Below are positions 18,623 to 30,618 of a DNA stretch of 64,000 nucleotides, one piece after another. The notes below the pieces were generated by a model, which had not been told where the DNA came from, did not search any database, and was given only the letters and a program-made list of their open reading frames with translations. This DNA is from Kaistia dalseonensis. GTDB lineage: Bacteria; Pseudomonadota; Alphaproteobacteria; Rhizobiales; Kaistiaceae. The stretch lies in contig NZ_JAUSVO010000002.1 of assembly GCF_030814715.1 (NCBI RefSeq), positions 434,001 to 498,000 of the forward strand, written 5' to 3'. The position numbers and the translations under genes were made by a program. The first letter of the stretch is position 1; each line of letters starts with the position of its first letter.

Positions 18623-19602
18623 GGTCCCCGGCTCGTGCCGCCGGCCTGGTTGCCCCAGGGGCCGCGCGGCGCATCGTCGGCACGACGCTGACGAGCACCG
18701 AAGCCGCCGGGCAGGTCGACGCGCCGCGCCGCCATGCCCCCGCTGCTGCCGCCCATCTGGCCTTCGAGCTCCATGAGAGCCGCGATGCGGTTCTCGGTCG
18801 CCGGATGGGTCGAGAAGAGATTGTCCATGCGCTGTCCGGATAGAGGATTGATGATGAAGAGATGGGCCGTCGCCGGGTTGGCTTCGGCCGCATCGTTCTG
18901 GATATGCGAGGCACCACCGGCGATCTTGGAGAGCGCCGTGGCGAGCGAACGCGGCGAACCCGAAATCTCCGCGCCCATGCGGTCGGCGGCATATTCACGG
19001 GTTCGGCTGATCGCCATTTGCACGAGCATAGCCGCAATTGGCGCAAGAAGCGCCGCGGCAATCGCGCCGATCGGCCCGAGCGGGCTGTTATTGTCACGCC
19101 GGCCACCGAAAAAGAAGGCGAAATTGGCGAGCATGGAGATCGCGCCGGCAATCGTCGCGGTGATCGTCATGGTCAGCGTGTCGTGGTTCTTCACATGAGC
19201 GAGTTCGTGCGCCATCACGCCGGCGACCTCGTCAGGCGTCAGCGTCTGCAGCAGGCCGATCGACGCGGCCACCGCTGCGTTCTGCGGATTGCGGCCGGTC
19301 GCGAAGGCGTTCGGCTGCGGCGTATCGATGATGTAGACCTTCGGCATGGGCAGGCCCGCACGCGCCGCGAGCCTCTGGACGATGCCGTAATATTCGGGCG
19401 CCGTGCGCGCATCGACCTCGCGGGCGCCATACATCGACAAGACCATCTTGTCGGCGTTCCAGTAGCTGAAGAAATTCATGCCGGCGGCGATCACGAAGGC
19501 GATCATCATGCCGCCCGTGCCACCCACCAGATAGCCGACCCCCATGAAGATGGCGGTGAGGCCCGCGATCAGTATGGCAGTCCGCATGATGTTCATCGTC
19601 AT
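18613..19602 (-). CDS. htpX: zinc metalloprotease HtpX
   Basis: Inner-membrane M48 protease that degrades misfolded membrane proteins. The 329 residues have two N-terminal TM helices (about 7-50), the zinc motif HELAH near residue 131 in [13 protein letters not shown], further TM segments at about 145-200, and the third ligand region [12 protein letters not shown]. The C-terminus is a Gly/Arg-rich tail with a repeated RGPWG. The first codons offer two ATGs (MTMNIM). Upstream gene of rsmB, overlapping it by 10 bp. Confidence 0.95.
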   Translation of the reverse strand: MTMNIMRTAILIAGLTAIFMGVGYLVGGTGGMMIAFVIAAGMNFFSYWNADKMVLSMYGAREVDARTAPEYYGIVQRLAARAGLPMPKVYIIDTPQPNAFATGRNPQNAAVAASIGLLQTLTPDEVAGVMAHELAHVKNHDTLTMTITATIAGAISMLANFAFFFGGRRDNNSPLGPIGAIAAALLAPIAAMLVQMAISRTREYAADRMGAEISGSPRSLATALSKIAGGASHIQNDAAEANPATAHLFIINPLSGQRMDNLFSTHPATENRIAALMELEGQMGGSSGGMAARRVDLPGGFGARQRRADDAPRGPWGNQAGGTSRGPWG

Positions 19603-19757
19603 CGCCCGCTACGCGCGGTCTCCCTGAGGCCTGTATTCGGCGTCCCATATGATGGTAGTGCTTCGGCGGATGAACAAGACGATCTCCAGCCGGCGCGATA
19701 GGCGCGGCGGTGCTACTGATGGGTGATCGTCGTCAAGGCTGGTGGCTGCGTAGGCGG

Positions 19758-21056
19758 ATGAGCGTTGTGAATCGAACGGAGCGGCTGCGCAATCTTCTTG
19801 CGCATCTGCGTGAAACTCTTGGCATCGATCTTGGTTTCAGGCTTTGGGACGGCTCGACCGTTCCGGCCGATCTGGCGCCCGACGCGCTGGCGGTGGCCAT
19901 CGCCGACGAGAGCGTCCCGGCGGCGCTGTTCAGGAAGCCGAACCTCAATACGCTGCTCAACCTCTATGTGACACGGCGCATCGACATCGTGAACGGCACG
20001 CTGTTCGACATGGTCGCGCAGAAGCCGAAGGTCCGCTCGCGCGAGGTGCGCCGCCTGCTGGACAAGAAGCTGCTGTTCCGCTCGGTCGCCGACTATATCT
20101 TCCGCTCGCGCGGCGGCCCCTGGCCGCTCGAGCAGATCCGCGGCGACAAGGCGACCGCCGATGGCAGCGAGACGGCGAACAAGGAGAACGTCCACTATCA
20201 TTACGACGTCTCCAACGCCTTCTACGCGCTCTTCCTCGATCCGGAGATGGTGTATACCTGCGCCTATTTCCGCGACTGGAACAACGATCTCGCGACGGCG
20301 CAGCGCGACAAGCTCGACATGATCTGCAAGAAGCTGCGGCTGAAGCCCGGCGAGACCCTGCTCGATATCGGCTCGGGCTGGGGCGCGCTCGTCTGCCATG
20401 CTGCGCAGCATTACGGCGTCAACGCCGTCGGCGTGACCCTGGCGGGCGAGCAATATGTCTATGCCCGCGAGAAGGTCATCCGGCTCGGCCTGCAGGACAA
20501 GATCCGTTTCGAACTGCGTGACTACACGCTGGTGCAGGGCCAGTTCGACAAGATCTCGTCCATCGGCATGTTCGAGCAGGTCGGCATCGACAACTATCCG
20601 CAATATTTCCAGACGGTGAACCGCCTGCTGAAGCCGGGCGGCCTTTATCTCCACCACGCCATCGCGCGCCCGGCCAAGCGGACCGAGAAGGTCTTCCGCA
20701 AGACCAATCCGGAATATGCCGCGATCCGTCGCTATATCTTCCCCGGCGGCGAACTCGACCATCTCGGCATGTCGGTCGCCAATCTCGAGCGCTACGGCTT
20801 CGAAGTGCACGATGTCGAGGGCTGGCGCGAGCATTACCAGCATACGCTGCGCCATTGGCACGACCGGCTGCTCGCCCGCTATGACGATGCGGTCAAGGAG
20901 ATTGGCGAGGTCAAGACGCGGCTCTGGATCGCCTATATCGCCGGCTGCTCGATCGCCTTCGAGCGTAACTCGGTCACGATCAACCAGACGCTGGCCTCCA
21001 AGCGCCAGCGCGGCCCGTCCGGCCTGCCGCCGACACGCGCGGATCTCTATGTCTGA
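19758..21056 (+). CDS. cfa: cyclopropane-fatty-acyl-phospholipid synthase
   Basis: Transfers a methylene group from SAM to unsaturated phospholipid acyl chains. From the ATG at 19758 it is 432 residues. An N-terminal lipid-binding region (about 1-140) precedes the methyltransferase with NVHYHYDVSNAFYALFLDPEMVY (only its key tyrosines and DVSN noted), LLDIGSGWG (SAM binding), IGMFEQVG and YIFPGGELD. An upstream ATG at 19710 is in frame but without family similarity. It is followed 12 bp later by the DUF1674 protein and is divergent from htpX. Confidence 0.94.
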   Translation: MSVVNRTERLRNLLAHLRETLGIDLGFRLWDGSTVPADLAPDALAVAIADESVPAALFRKPNLNTLLNLYVTRRIDIVNGTLFDMVAQKPKVRSREVRRLLDKKLLFRSVADYIFRSRGGPWPLEQIRGDKATADGSETANKENVHYHYDVSNAFYALFLDPEMVYTCAYFRDWNNDLATAQRDKLDMICKKLRLKPGETLLDIGSGWGALVCHAAQHYGVNAVGVTLAGEQYVYAREKVIRLGLQDKIRFELRDYTLVQGQFDKISSIGMFEQVGIDNYPQYFQTVNRLLKPGGLYLHHAIARPAKRTEKVFRKTNPEYAAIRRYIFPGGELDHLGMSVANLERYGFEVHDVEGWREHYQHTLRHWHDRLLARYDDAVKEIGEVKTRLWIAYIAGCSIAFERNSVTINQTLASKRQRGPSGLPPTRADLYV

Positions 21057-21068
21057 GGGATTGAAAGC

Positions 21069-21269
21069 ATGAGCGAGAAGGACATGCCCGCACCTGCCGC
21101 CAGCCGGCCCCTGACCCCGGAGGCGCAGCGCGCGCTGGAGGAGGCGGCCGAGCGCCGTCGCGCGATCGACGAGGCGGCCCGTGGCCCGCGCGAGATCAAC
21201 GGCCGCGCCGGCCCGGAGCCGGTGCGCTATGGCGACTGGGAAAACAAGGGCATCGCCAGCGATTTCTGA
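21069..21269 (+). CDS. DUF1674 / succinate dehydrogenase assembly factor 4-like protein
   Basis: 66-residue protein ending PEPVRYGDWENKGIASDF, the C-terminal signature of DUF1674, whose mitochondrial member (SDHAF4/Sdh8) shields flavinylated SdhA during complex II assembly. The N-terminus is charged and probably disordered, as in the family. It lies 12 bp after cfa, so it is probably cotranscribed. The role in SDH assembly is by family; no sdh gene is in the window. Confidence 0.88.
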   Translation: MSEKDMPAPAASRPLTPEAQRALEEAAERRRAIDEAARGPREINGRAGPEPVRYGDWENKGIASDF

Positions 21270-21310
21270 GGCGGGCGCGCTGCCTCGCCGCCGATGAAGC
21301 GCCCGATGAG

Positions 21311-21434
21311 CCCTCTCTCCCGCAAAGCGGGGGAGAGTTGGAGAGGGGGCGCCTCACCGTGTCATCGGACGCGCTCCTCAGTCCTCGCATGCGGGGAATT
21401 GCCTCGGGCCCTCCCCCGCAAGCGGGAGAGGGTA
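21311..21434. repeat. palindromic intergenic repeat, copy 2
   Basis: A composite of two hairpins in the gap between two convergent genes. The first is at 21314-21337 (CTCTCCCGC-AAA-GCGGGGGAGAG), the second at 21409-21432 (CCCTCCCCCGC-AA-GCGGGAGAGGG). The second is close to the reverse complement of the first, so the whole unit is itself an inverted repeat of about 120 bp. Related to copy 1 near 2200-2440. Confidence 0.65.
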
Positions 21435-21455
21435 AGCAAGGCAACCGGCTGCTTT

Positions 21456-23408
<1,953 letters not shown>

Positions 23409-23530
23409 ACTCTTCCTCCCTCGGGCGGCGGCAGCGCGAGGCCCCGACCGCCCATCACAATCCACATCGGCATCCGGATACCGTTCGGCGCCTTGCGGCG
23501 CCGGTGGCTCCCCTCCCGGATGCCGGCATT

Positions 23531-24238
23531 TTAACCCGGCTCAACGCCGACGTCAGCATCCACGGAGAGAACGGCAACGCGCTTCAACGCCGCATCTTCC
23601 AGCGCCGGATGGACCGGCACATCATAGGCCGCAATTTCACGGACGCCCCGGCGCGGCCGATAGTGCCGCCCCGGATCGCCGGCGAGGACCGTGACGCCCG
23701 CCGCCGCGAGCGCGCCGAACCACGGCGTCGCAGCGGCTGCGAAGCTGCGGTCATAAAAGACATCGCCGGCGAGCACGATATCGACCGCCGGCCTGGTTCC
23801 GATCAGATCGGCGCATTGCGCCGTGACGGCCACGGCGTTGGCCGCCATATTCTCCTGAATGGCCGCATGAGCGAAGGGATCGATATCGACCGCCTCGACA
23901 AGAGCCGCGCCCGCCTTGGCGGCGGCGATCGCGACCAGGCCGGAGCCGGAGGCAAAATCGAGCACGCGCTTGCCGGCGACGATCCCGGGATGATCGAGGA
24001 TGAAACGTGCGAGCCCCTGCCCGCCAGCCCAGGCAAACGCCCAGAACGGCGGCTGCAGATCGCCAAGCCCGAGCTCGGCCTCGGTCAGATGCCAGAGCGC
24101 GGTTGCCTCATCCGCCTGATGGAGCCGGACTTCCGGCACGAAGGCGACGGGCGCGAGGCGCGTCTGCGCGCGAACGAAGGCCGCGCGGTCGGCGACCGTC
24201 AGGGTTCGAGCCCGCCCAGTTCGCAGACGATCGCCCAT
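23531..24238 (-). CDS. METTL20-like protein lysine methyltransferase
   Basis: Seven-beta-strand SAM methyltransferase of 235 residues. The signature [22 protein letters not shown] (read at about residues 63-84), the SAM loop [11 protein letters not shown] and the post-motif [10 protein letters not shown] match the METTL20/ETFbeta-KMT group. The homologue from Agrobacterium was shown to methylate lysines of ETF-beta and ribosomal protein L7/L12, so those are the likely targets. The start overlaps the EVE gene by 40 bp, indicating one operon; a shorter start is conceivable. Confidence 0.82.
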   Translation of the reverse strand: MGDRLRTGRARTLTVADRAAFVRAQTRLAPVAFVPEVRLHQADEATALWHLTEAELGLGDLQPPFWAFAWAGGQGLARFILDHPGIVAGKRVLDFASGSGLVAIAAAKAGAALVEAVDIDPFAHAAIQENMAANAVAVTAQCADLIGTRPAVDIVLAGDVFYDRSFAAAATPWFGALAAAGVTVLAGDPGRHYRPRRGVREIAAYDVPVHPALEDAALKRVAVLSVDADVGVEPG

Positions 24239-24618
24239 TCCTCGTCGGTGACGGGCTGCACGGAGAGGCGTGAATTCGACACCAGCGCCATGCCCTTCAG
24301 GCGCGGCTCGGCCTTGGCCTCAGCGAGCGAATAGGGCTTCGGCAGATCACGAACGGCGCGAATGTCGACGCATTCCCACTGGCCGGTCCCATCGGTCGAA
24401 TCGGGATGGGCGAGCTTCACCACCTCGACGATGCCGACAATCGCCTTGCCTTCGTTCGAATGGTAGAAAAAGCCCCGATCGCCGACCTGCATGGCGCGCA
24501 TGTTGTTGCGCGCCTGATAGTTGCGGACGCCGTCCCATTCCTGACCGGCCGCGCCCTTCTGCTTCAGATCGTCGAAGGAGAAGACGTCGGGTTCAGACTT
24601 GTAGAGCCAATGCGCCAT
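24199..24618 (-). CDS. EVE domain-containing protein
   Basis: 139-residue EVE-domain protein, related to human THYN1. It starts MAHWLYKSEPDVFSFDDL and has the pocket motifs WDGVRNYQARNNMRAMQVGD (ending at about residue 48), FYHSN and GIVEVVKLAHPD. EVE domains share a fold with PUA and YTH and are thought to bind modified bases in DNA or RNA. The open frame upstream to 24765 has no family similarity. It lies in a run with the YciI protein (34 bp upstream) and the methyltransferase (overlapping). Confidence 0.9.
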   Translation of the reverse strand: MAHWLYKSEPDVFSFDDLKQKGAAGQEWDGVRNYQARNNMRAMQVGDRGFFYHSNEGKAIVGIVEVVKLAHPDSTDGTGQWECVDIRAVRDLPKPYSLAEAKAEPRLKGMALVSNSRLSVQPVTDEEWAIVCELGGLEP

Positions 24619-24652
24619 GGCAATCTCCGGGGACGGTCGTGTCGGGAACGGA

Positions 24653-24934
24653 TCAGGCGGGCTTGCCGACGACCCAGCGCCAGGGACGGATCTGGCGCGA
24701 TTCGAACAGGTCCGCCTTGGCATAGGGATCGTTGTCGATGATGGCGACAACGCCGGCCTCGTCATCCGCCTCGACGATCAGCAGGGTGCCGATCATGCCC
24801 TCGCCGGTCTCGTCCAGGAACGGGCCGGCGATCGGGATGCCCGAAGACTTCAGCCATTCGATATGAGCCGGCCGATTGGCCAGGCGGATCGGCAGACCGT
24901 CTTTGCGGTCGGTGAGGATGACGGCAAAATGCAT
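24653..24934 (-). CDS. YciI family protein
   Basis: 93-residue YciI-like protein beginning MHFAVILTDRKDG. The conserved dimeric alpha/beta-barrel features are present: HIEWLKSS near 24, GPFLDETGEGMIGTLLIVEAD, and the NDPYAKADLFES active-site-type segment with the conserved Asp-Pro-Tyr. Some family members are hydrolases, but most have no assigned function. It lies between gpsA and the EVE gene on the same strand; this neighbourhood is common in alphaproteobacteria. Confidence 0.88.
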   Translation of the reverse strand: MHFAVILTDRKDGLPIRLANRPAHIEWLKSSGIPIAGPFLDETGEGMIGTLLIVEADDEAGVVAIIDNDPYAKADLFESRQIRPWRWVVGKPA

Positions 24935-25054
24935 GGGGTTCCTCCAGGAAAACGCGCGGCACGTTAAGCGGCAGGCCAACGGCCGTAAAGTGCATGTGTC
25001 GGCAGGGGTGCGAATTCGTTTCGAACGCCGCCAGGACCCACGAGATGCGGCCTC

Positions 25055-26023
25055 TCAATCGGTCTCGTGCTTCAGCGGGCGGCTCATGAGCGAGCCGATC
25101 GCCTCGTCAATGCCGACTTCTCCCTCGACGATCGCGGCGACCGCCTCGGTAATCGGCATTTCCACCTGATGAACGCGGGCAAGTTCGCGCGCCACCGGCG
25201 CCGTCGAGGCGCCTTCCACCAGCACCCGTGCGGGGTCCGCGCCCTGGCCAAGCGCGACGCCGAAGGCGAAATTGCGCGATTGCGGCGACGAACTGGTGAG
25301 CACGAGATCGCCGAGGCCGGACAGGCCCATCAGCGTCTCCGGCCGCGCGCCCATGGCCGCGCCGATGCGGCGGAGTTCGGCGAAGCCGCGCGCGACCAGC
25401 GCGGCCGAAGCGCTGGCGCCGAGCCGTCGGCCGGTGACGATGCCGGCCGCGATGGCCAGCACATTCTTGAAGGCGCCACCGATCTCGACGCCGATAATGT
25501 CGGTCTCGGCATAGGGGCGGAAGCTGATCGAGCCGAGCGCCTGGCAGATATCCATGGCGAGCCGCGGCTCGGCAGCGGCGATCGTGACGGCGGTCGGCAG
25601 GCCGCGCGCGACGTCGGCCGCGAAGCTCGGGCCTGAGAGCACGGCCGGCGCGGCCGGCGGCAGGGCCTGTTCGAGCACCTCGGTCGGGCGGAACATGGTC
25701 GAGCGCTCAAGGCCCTTGGCGCAGATCACCACCGGCGTGTCGTCGGCAATGCCGGCAAGCCTCCTTGCGACGGCGCGCACAGTCTGCGTCGGCGTCACGA
25801 GCAGAATGGCGTCTGCCGTGACGGCACGTGCGAGATCATCCGTCACCTCGATCGCCGCCGGCAGCACAATGCCCGGGAGATGCCGGCTGTTTTCGCGTGT
25901 CGCGGCGAGCTCGCCGATATCACGGCCCCAGAGCACGACCGAGCGGCCGGCCCGTTCGGCCGCCAGCGCCAGCGCCGTGCCCCAGGCGCCGGCTCCGACA
26001 ATCGCAACGCGCTCGATCGTCAT
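25055..26023 (-). CDS. gpsA: NAD(P)-dependent glycerol-3-phosphate dehydrogenase
   Basis: Makes sn-glycerol-3-phosphate from dihydroxyacetone phosphate for phospholipid synthesis. The 322 residues have the N-terminal nucleotide fold VGAGAWGTALA, the conserved SGPSFA motif, the catalytic-lysine segment GGAFKNVLAIAAG (K near residue 187) and GLSGLGDLVLT. The start overlaps the NUDIX stop by 4 bp, so the tsaD-NUDIX-gpsA genes are probably coupled. Confidence 0.96.
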   Translation of the reverse strand: MTIERVAIVGAGAWGTALALAAERAGRSVVLWGRDIGELAATRENSRHLPGIVLPAAIEVTDDLARAVTADAILLVTPTQTVRAVARRLAGIADDTPVVICAKGLERSTMFRPTEVLEQALPPAAPAVLSGPSFAADVARGLPTAVTIAAAEPRLAMDICQALGSISFRPYAETDIIGVEIGGAFKNVLAIAAGIVTGRRLGASASAALVARGFAELRRIGAAMGARPETLMGLSGLGDLVLTSSSPQSRNFAFGVALGQGADPARVLVEGASTAPVARELARVHQVEMPITEAVAAIVEGEVGIDEAIGSLMSRPLKHETD

Positions 26024-26499
26024 GCCTCGGTCTCATCCTGTTCGAGCCGTCGCAGCAGCTCGGGAAACAGCGCGTCGAGCCGGCCGAAGAGGACGGGAAC
26101 GACCGGCAGCAGCGGCGCCCATGAATAGGCGAAGCGGATCGGCTTGCCGCCATCATCCGGCGTTTCCTCGGTCCATTCCCAACGCTCTGGGAACTCGCCC
26201 GCGAGCTCGACATGGAAATAATGACGCAGATGCTGATGCCGGACTTCGTCGGCCTCGTAGACATAGGTCATCTCGCCGAGCGGCTCGAAATGGTCCGGCG
26301 CGTCGAGGCCCGTCTCCTCCTCGAATTCGCGCCGCGCCGCCTCTTCCACCGTCTCGTCGTCGGCGACCGTGCCGCCCGGCACCTGCAGCCCGATATGCGG
26401 AAAATCGGGCTCCTCGAAGACGAGGATCTGGTCGCGCCAAGTCGCGTAGATCACGACCTTCCTGCGAAAGCGGAGCGGGAATCGCGGTTTGGTGCTCAT
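26020..26499 (-). CDS. NUDIX hydrolase
   Basis: 159-residue NUDIX hydrolase. The complete Nudix box [20 protein letters not shown](ETGL) begins near residue 41, with the metal-binding REFEEET. The surrounding sequence (QVPG upstream, a following [11 protein letters not shown] segment) suggests a nucleotide or nucleotide-sugar pyrophosphatase, but the substrate cannot be told. It overlaps both neighbours by 4 bp (tsaD upstream, gpsA downstream). Confidence 0.9.
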   Translation of the reverse strand: MSTKPRFPLRFRRKVVIYATWRDQILVFEEPDFPHIGLQVPGGTVADDETVEEAARREFEEETGLDAPDHFEPLGEMTYVYEADEVRHQHLRHYFHVELAGEFPERWEWTEETPDDGGKPIRFAYSWAPLLPVVPVLFGRLDALFPELLRRLEQDETEA

Positions 26500-27590
26500 G
26501 CCTTGGCGCCCTTATGCCCGGAGCCGATCAGGGGCGCGGCCATCTGGTCGAGCGGCCAGCGCGGCCGGGCCGGCGCATCGAGATCGTCGACGAGGCCGAG
26601 CGCCAGCCGCTCTGCGCCCGCCCAGGCGATCATCGCGCCATTATCCGTGCAGAGCTCCAGCGGCGGGGCGACCAGCCTGAACCCGCGCGCGCCGAGTTCG
26701 GCCTCGAGGCCTGCCCGCAGCGCCTTGTTGGCCGCGACACCGCCGGCGACGACGAGCGCTGGCAGCGCGATATCGGGGAAAGCCGCGCGGAAGCGATCGA
26801 GCGCGTGGCCGATCCGATCGCGCACGACGGCGGTCGCCGTCTGCTGGAAGGCGGCGCAAAGATCCGCCACATCCACGTCGGAGAGCGGCGCGATCGCTTC
26901 GGCCTCGATGCGAAGCGCGGTCTTGAGGCCCGAAAACGAGAAATCGGATCCAGCCCGGCCCAGCATGGGGCGCGGCAGCGCTAAACGATCGGCGCGGCCG
27001 AACGCTGCCGTGCGCTCCACGGCCGGCCCGCCCGGATAGGGAAGGCCGAGCAGTTTGGCGGTCTTGTCGAAGGCCTCGCCGAGGGCGTCGTCGATCGTCG
27101 TGCCCCAGCGCTCATACTGGCCGACGCCGCGCACGAGCAGGATCTGGGTATGGCCGCCGGAGACGAGGAGCAGGAGATAGGGGAAATCGAGCCCGTCGGT
27201 CAGCCGTGCCGTCAGCGCATGGCCCTCGAGATGGTTGACGGCCAGCAGCGGCTTGCCGGCCGCGAAGGCGATCGCCTTGGCCGTGGTGAGGCCGACGATG
27301 ACGCCGCCGATCAACCCGGGCCCCGCCGTCGCCGCGACACCGTCGAGATCGGCGAAGCGCACGCCCGCCTCGTCCATCGCCGCCGCGATCACCCGGTCCA
27401 GCGCCTCGACATGCGCCCGCGCCGCGATTTCGGGCACGACACCGCCATAGGCCGCATGATCGGCGATCTGCGACAACACGACATTCGAGAGAATCGTCCC
27501 CCGGCCATCGGCGTCGCGCGCAACGATCGAAGCCGCGGTTTCGTCGCAGCTCGTCTCAATGCCGAGGACAAGAACAGGAGCCGAAACCAT
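26496..27590 (-). CDS. tsaD: tRNA N6-adenosine threonylcarbamoyltransferase TsaD
   Basis: Transfers threonylcarbamoyl to A37 of ANN-decoding tRNAs, with TsaB and TsaE. From the ATG at 27590 it is 364 residues: [14 protein letters not shown] at the N-terminus, the metal-binding NHLEGHA motif (H-x-x-x-H, near 111-118), LLVSGGHTQ and [10 protein letters not shown]. The open frame extends upstream to 27755 but would run into the divergent hemC promoter region, so the internal ATG is used. Confidence 0.97.
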   Translation of the reverse strand: MVSAPVLVLGIETSCDETAASIVARDADGRGTILSNVVLSQIADHAAYGGVVPEIAARAHVEALDRVIAAAMDEAGVRFADLDGVAATAGPGLIGGVIVGLTTAKAIAFAAGKPLLAVNHLEGHALTARLTDGLDFPYLLLLVSGGHTQILLVRGVGQYERWGTTIDDALGEAFDKTAKLLGLPYPGGPAVERTAAFGRADRLALPRPMLGRAGSDFSFSGLKTALRIEAEAIAPLSDVDVADLCAAFQQTATAVVRDRIGHALDRFRAAFPDIALPALVVAGGVAANKALRAGLEAELGARGFRLVAPPLELCTDNGAMIAWAGAERLALGLVDDLDAPARPRWPLDQMAAPLIGSGHKGAKA

Positions 27591-27688
27591 GAGGGCCTCT
27601 TGACGCGGAGGGATCGCTTGCTTGCGGTCGGGCGCGCGGTGACTAGACTGCGCCCGACTCCGTCCCCGTAGCATCCGGACACGACCCC

Positions 27689-28627
27689 TTGCAATTGGCC
27701 GCTTCCCCTTCGCTTCTTCGTATCGGCACGCGCGGCAGCCCGCTGGCGCTCGCACAGGCGCATGAAACCCGCGCCCGGCTCGCCGCCTCGCAGGATCTTG
27801 CCGAGACGGAGATCGACGTCGTCGTCATTCGCACCTCAGGCGACCGCATCCAGGACCGACCGCTTTCCGAGGTGGGCGGCAAGGGCCTTTTCACCAAGGA
27901 GATCGAGGAGGCGCTGATGAGCGGCGCCATCGATCTCGCCGTCCATTCCTCCAAGGACATGCCGACCGTCCTGCCGGACGGGCTGGTGCTCTCGGCTTTC
28001 CTGCCGCGCGAAGATGTGCGTGACGCCTTCATCTCGCCCCTCGCCGGCACGCTCGCCGACCTGCCGCAGGGCGCCGTGCTCGGCACGTCGTCGCTGCGCC
28101 GGCGTGCCATGGCGCTTCGCCTGAGGCCGGATCTCCTGACCGTCGATTTTCGCGGCAATGTCGAGACGCGGTTGCGAAAGCTCGCGGAAGGCACGGCCCA
28201 TGCCACGCTGCTGGCGCTCGCGGGATTGAAGCGACTCGGCCTTGCGGACCACGCCACCAGCATCATCGAGACCGATGATTTCCTCCCCGCCGTCGGCCAG
28301 GGCGCTGTCGCCATCGAGACGCGCGCCGACGATCCGCGCATCCGCGAGATCGTCGGCCGGGTCAACCATGCGGCCACCTCGATCGCGCTCAGCGCCGAGC
28401 GCGCCTTCCTGCTGCGCCTCGATGGCTCCTGCCGGACGCCGATCGGCGGGCTCGCGACGGTCGAAGGCGATCAGCTGGTCTTCCGCGGCATGGTGCTTTC
28501 GCCGGATGGCGCGCGTTCCGAGGCGGCCCGCCTGACCGGCACGGTGGCGGATGCCGAACGAATCGGCACCGAGGCGGCCGACGAACTGATCGGTCGCGGC
28601 GGCGCCGCATTCTTCCGCGCAGAATGA
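27689..28627 (+). CDS. hemC: hydroxymethylbilane synthase
   Basis: Porphobilinogen deaminase of heme synthesis, which polymerises four PBG units. The 312 residues contain [24 protein letters not shown] (about 85-93), the arginines [10 protein letters not shown] and the dipyrromethane-cofactor cysteine C248 in GSCRTPIGG. The only plausible start is TTG with a weak ribosome-binding site. First gene of hemC-hemD-Mic60-hemY and divergent from tsaD with a 98-bp gap. Confidence 0.96.
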   Translation: MQLAASPSLLRIGTRGSPLALAQAHETRARLAASQDLAETEIDVVVIRTSGDRIQDRPLSEVGGKGLFTKEIEEALMSGAIDLAVHSSKDMPTVLPDGLVLSAFLPREDVRDAFISPLAGTLADLPQGAVLGTSSLRRRAMALRLRPDLLTVDFRGNVETRLRKLAEGTAHATLLALAGLKRLGLADHATSIIETDDFLPAVGQGAVAIETRADDPRIREIVGRVNHAATSIALSAERAFLLRLDGSCRTPIGGLATVEGDQLVFRGMVLSPDGARSEAARLTGTVADAERIGTEAADELIGRGGAAFFRAE

Positions 28628-28631
28628 GCGC

Positions 28632-29363
28632 ATGAAGATCCTCGTCACCCGTCCCGAACCCGACGCGGCCAGGACGGCCGCCCGGCTGGAGGCGCTCGGT
28701 CACGAGACGGCCATCGCCTCGATCCTGGTGGCCGAGTTCCTGCCGCCGCCGGCCGGGCTCGTCCGACCACGGACGATCTTGCTCACCAGCGGCAATGCGA
28801 CGCGCGGCGTGGCGCGCTGGCCGGAGATCGCCGATTGGGCCGATATTCCAGTGCTTTGCGTCGGCGAGCACACCGCCGCCCTCGCGCTCGAGGCCGGCTT
28901 CAGCGATGTTCGCTCGGCCGATGGCGACGTCGAGGACCTGACCGCGCTGGTGATGGCGATCCGCAGGCCGGAGGATGGTCCCCTTCTCTACCTGACGACC
29001 GATGCCCGATCGGGCCGGCTGGCCGAGGATCTGACCGCTGCCGGCTATCCGATCGAAGTCGTCGAGAGCTACCGGATGCAGCCGCTCGCGGCGCTGCCTG
29101 ATTCGGTCGTCGGCGACATCAGATCCGGGACGCTGGATGGCGTCCTGCTCTATTCGCAGCGCACGGCGGCGATCTTTCGGGCGCTGGTCGACCAGCATGA
29201 GCTGGCGCCGTTCATGAGCGCGGTCCGGCTCTTCGCCATATCCGACAAAGCCGCGTCACCGTTCGATTTCGGGCGCATCAGTGTCGCGGCCGAACCGACA
29301 GAGGATTCCCTCCTCGCCCTGCTACCGAACCCGACCGGAACATCGGACGCAGGCATACGTTAG
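28632..29363 (+). CDS. hemD: uroporphyrinogen-III synthase
   Basis: Cyclises hydroxymethylbilane to uroporphyrinogen III. The 243-residue protein has the low-conservation HemD pattern: ILVTRPEPDAARTAARLEALGH at the start, ILLTSGNATRG, VLCVGEHTAALALEAGF, LLYLTTDARSGRLAEDLTAAG and VLLYSQRTA. It begins 4 bp after hemC and is followed 45 bp later by the Mic60-like gene. HemD diverges quickly, but position plus motifs make it secure. Confidence 0.93.
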   Translation: MKILVTRPEPDAARTAARLEALGHETAIASILVAEFLPPPAGLVRPRTILLTSGNATRGVARWPEIADWADIPVLCVGEHTAALALEAGFSDVRSADGDVEDLTALVMAIRRPEDGPLLYLTTDARSGRLAEDLTAAGYPIEVVESYRMQPLAALPDSVVGDIRSGTLDGVLLYSQRTAAIFRALVDQHELAPFMSAVRLFAISDKAASPFDFGRISVAAEPTEDSLLALLPNPTGTSDAGIR

Positions 29364-29408
29364 GGGTTTGCCCTATACTGCCCCCAAAGAAGTGTGAGAC
29401 CGAGGCAC

Positions 29409-30608
29409 ATGGCCGACGAGGACATCTTTAACCCGGCAACGGGCGACACGACCGGACAACGGCGGAAACGCCCGCCGGTCACGATCGATCTCGAGGCGGA
29501 GCCGGACGACAATACCGCGCCGCCGATCATCGAACCCGTTGCGGAAGAGCCGGCCGCGCCCGTTCCGCCGAGCGAGGATCCAGAAGTCGATCTGCCGCCT
29601 CCGCCGCGCCAGGAAGAGCCCCCGCGGCAGGAAGCGGCGCCGCGCCAGTCGGGCATGGGCAGCCTCGTCCAGATCGCCGGCGCCGCCATAGGCGGTGGCG
29701 TCATCGGCGGATTGCTGACGGCCTTCCTGATGGCCCCTGGAACCGACACGGTCACGCAGGCGAGCATCGATTCGCGGTTTGCCACCATCGCCTCGCGGCT
29801 CGATGGCCTCGAAGCCGGCATCGCGGCCAGGACCACCGAGACGCCCGCGCCGATCGACACGGGCCGGCTCGACGCCATCGATCAGCAGATCGCCGGGCTG
29901 AAGACCGCGTTCGACAACCTGCCCAAAGGCACCAGCGAGCCAGCGGCACCGGCCGACCTCGCGCCGATCGAGCAGCGGCTCGCCGCGCTCGAAGCACGGC
30001 CTGAGGCTGCGCCTCAAGCCCCGCCCATCGACCTGACGCCGCTCCAGGCCAATGTCGAACAGCTCGCCGCGCGGATCGACCAGATCGAGCAGCATCCCCC
30101 CGTCGACCCCAGGACCGAGGCCGCCGCCCGCACCATCGCGCTCACCACGCTGCGGCAGGCCGCGACCGCCGGCGGCCCGTTCGAGAACGAGCTCGCCGCG
30201 CTGAAGACGCTCGGCGTCGAGGATGCCGCGCTGGCGCCGCTGGCGGCCGGTGGCGCTCCGTCCCGATCCGCGCTCGTGGCTGCATTCCCTGCAATCGCGG
30301 ACCAGATCCGGGCCGCCTCGATGAAGGTCGACCCGAATGCCGGCATCTTCGACCGCCTCGCCGCCTCGGCCGGCTCGCTCGTCTCCGTCAAGCCGGCAGG
30401 CCCGGTCGCCGGCAGCACGACGACGGCGATCGTGTCGCGGATGGAGGCAGCCGTCAGCGCGGGCGATCTCGCCGCCGCGCTGCAGGAGGCCGAAGGACTC
30501 GATTCCGTGGCGAGGGCTCCCCTGGCCGAATGGGCGGACGCCGCGCGCAAGCGTGTCGCCATCGATGCCGCGCTGAAGCAGCTCGACGCCAGCGGACCTG
30601 CAAACTGA
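29409..30608 (+). CDS. mitofilin-like protein (alphaproteobacterial Mic60)
   Basis: 399-residue membrane protein related to COG4223/mitofilin. It has an N-terminal cytoplasmic Pro/Glu-rich acidic segment, one TM helix at about 85-108 (LVQIAGAAIGGGVIGGLLTAF), a long coiled coil (about 115-235) and a C-terminal mitofilin-like helical region ending DAALKQLDASGPAN. Alphaproteobacterial homologues of the mitochondrial crista-junction protein Mic60 are known between hemD and hemY. They are thought to shape intracytoplasmic membranes and contact the outer membrane. The start is the ATG at 29409 with GAGG upstream. Confidence 0.85.
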   Translation: MADEDIFNPATGDTTGQRRKRPPVTIDLEAEPDDNTAPPIIEPVAEEPAAPVPPSEDPEVDLPPPPRQEEPPRQEAAPRQSGMGSLVQIAGAAIGGGVIGGLLTAFLMAPGTDTVTQASIDSRFATIASRLDGLEAGIAARTTETPAPIDTGRLDAIDQQIAGLKTAFDNLPKGTSEPAAPADLAPIEQRLAALEARPEAAPQAPPIDLTPLQANVEQLAARIDQIEQHPPVDPRTEAAARTIALTTLRQAATAGGPFENELAALKTLGVEDAALAPLAAGGAPSRSALVAAFPAIADQIRAASMKVDPNAGIFDRLAASAGSLVSVKPAGPVAGSTTTAIVSRMEAAVSAGDLAAALQEAEGLDSVARAPLAEWADAARKRVAIDAALKQLDASGPAN

Positions 30609-30618
30609 CGGGACCTCG

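Noticed and set aside
23486-23503. Hairpin CGGCGCC-TTGC-GGCGCCG between acs and the methyltransferase gene
   Set aside because: Only a 7-bp GC stem with no U-tract; such palindromes arise easily at this GC content, so not listed as a terminator.
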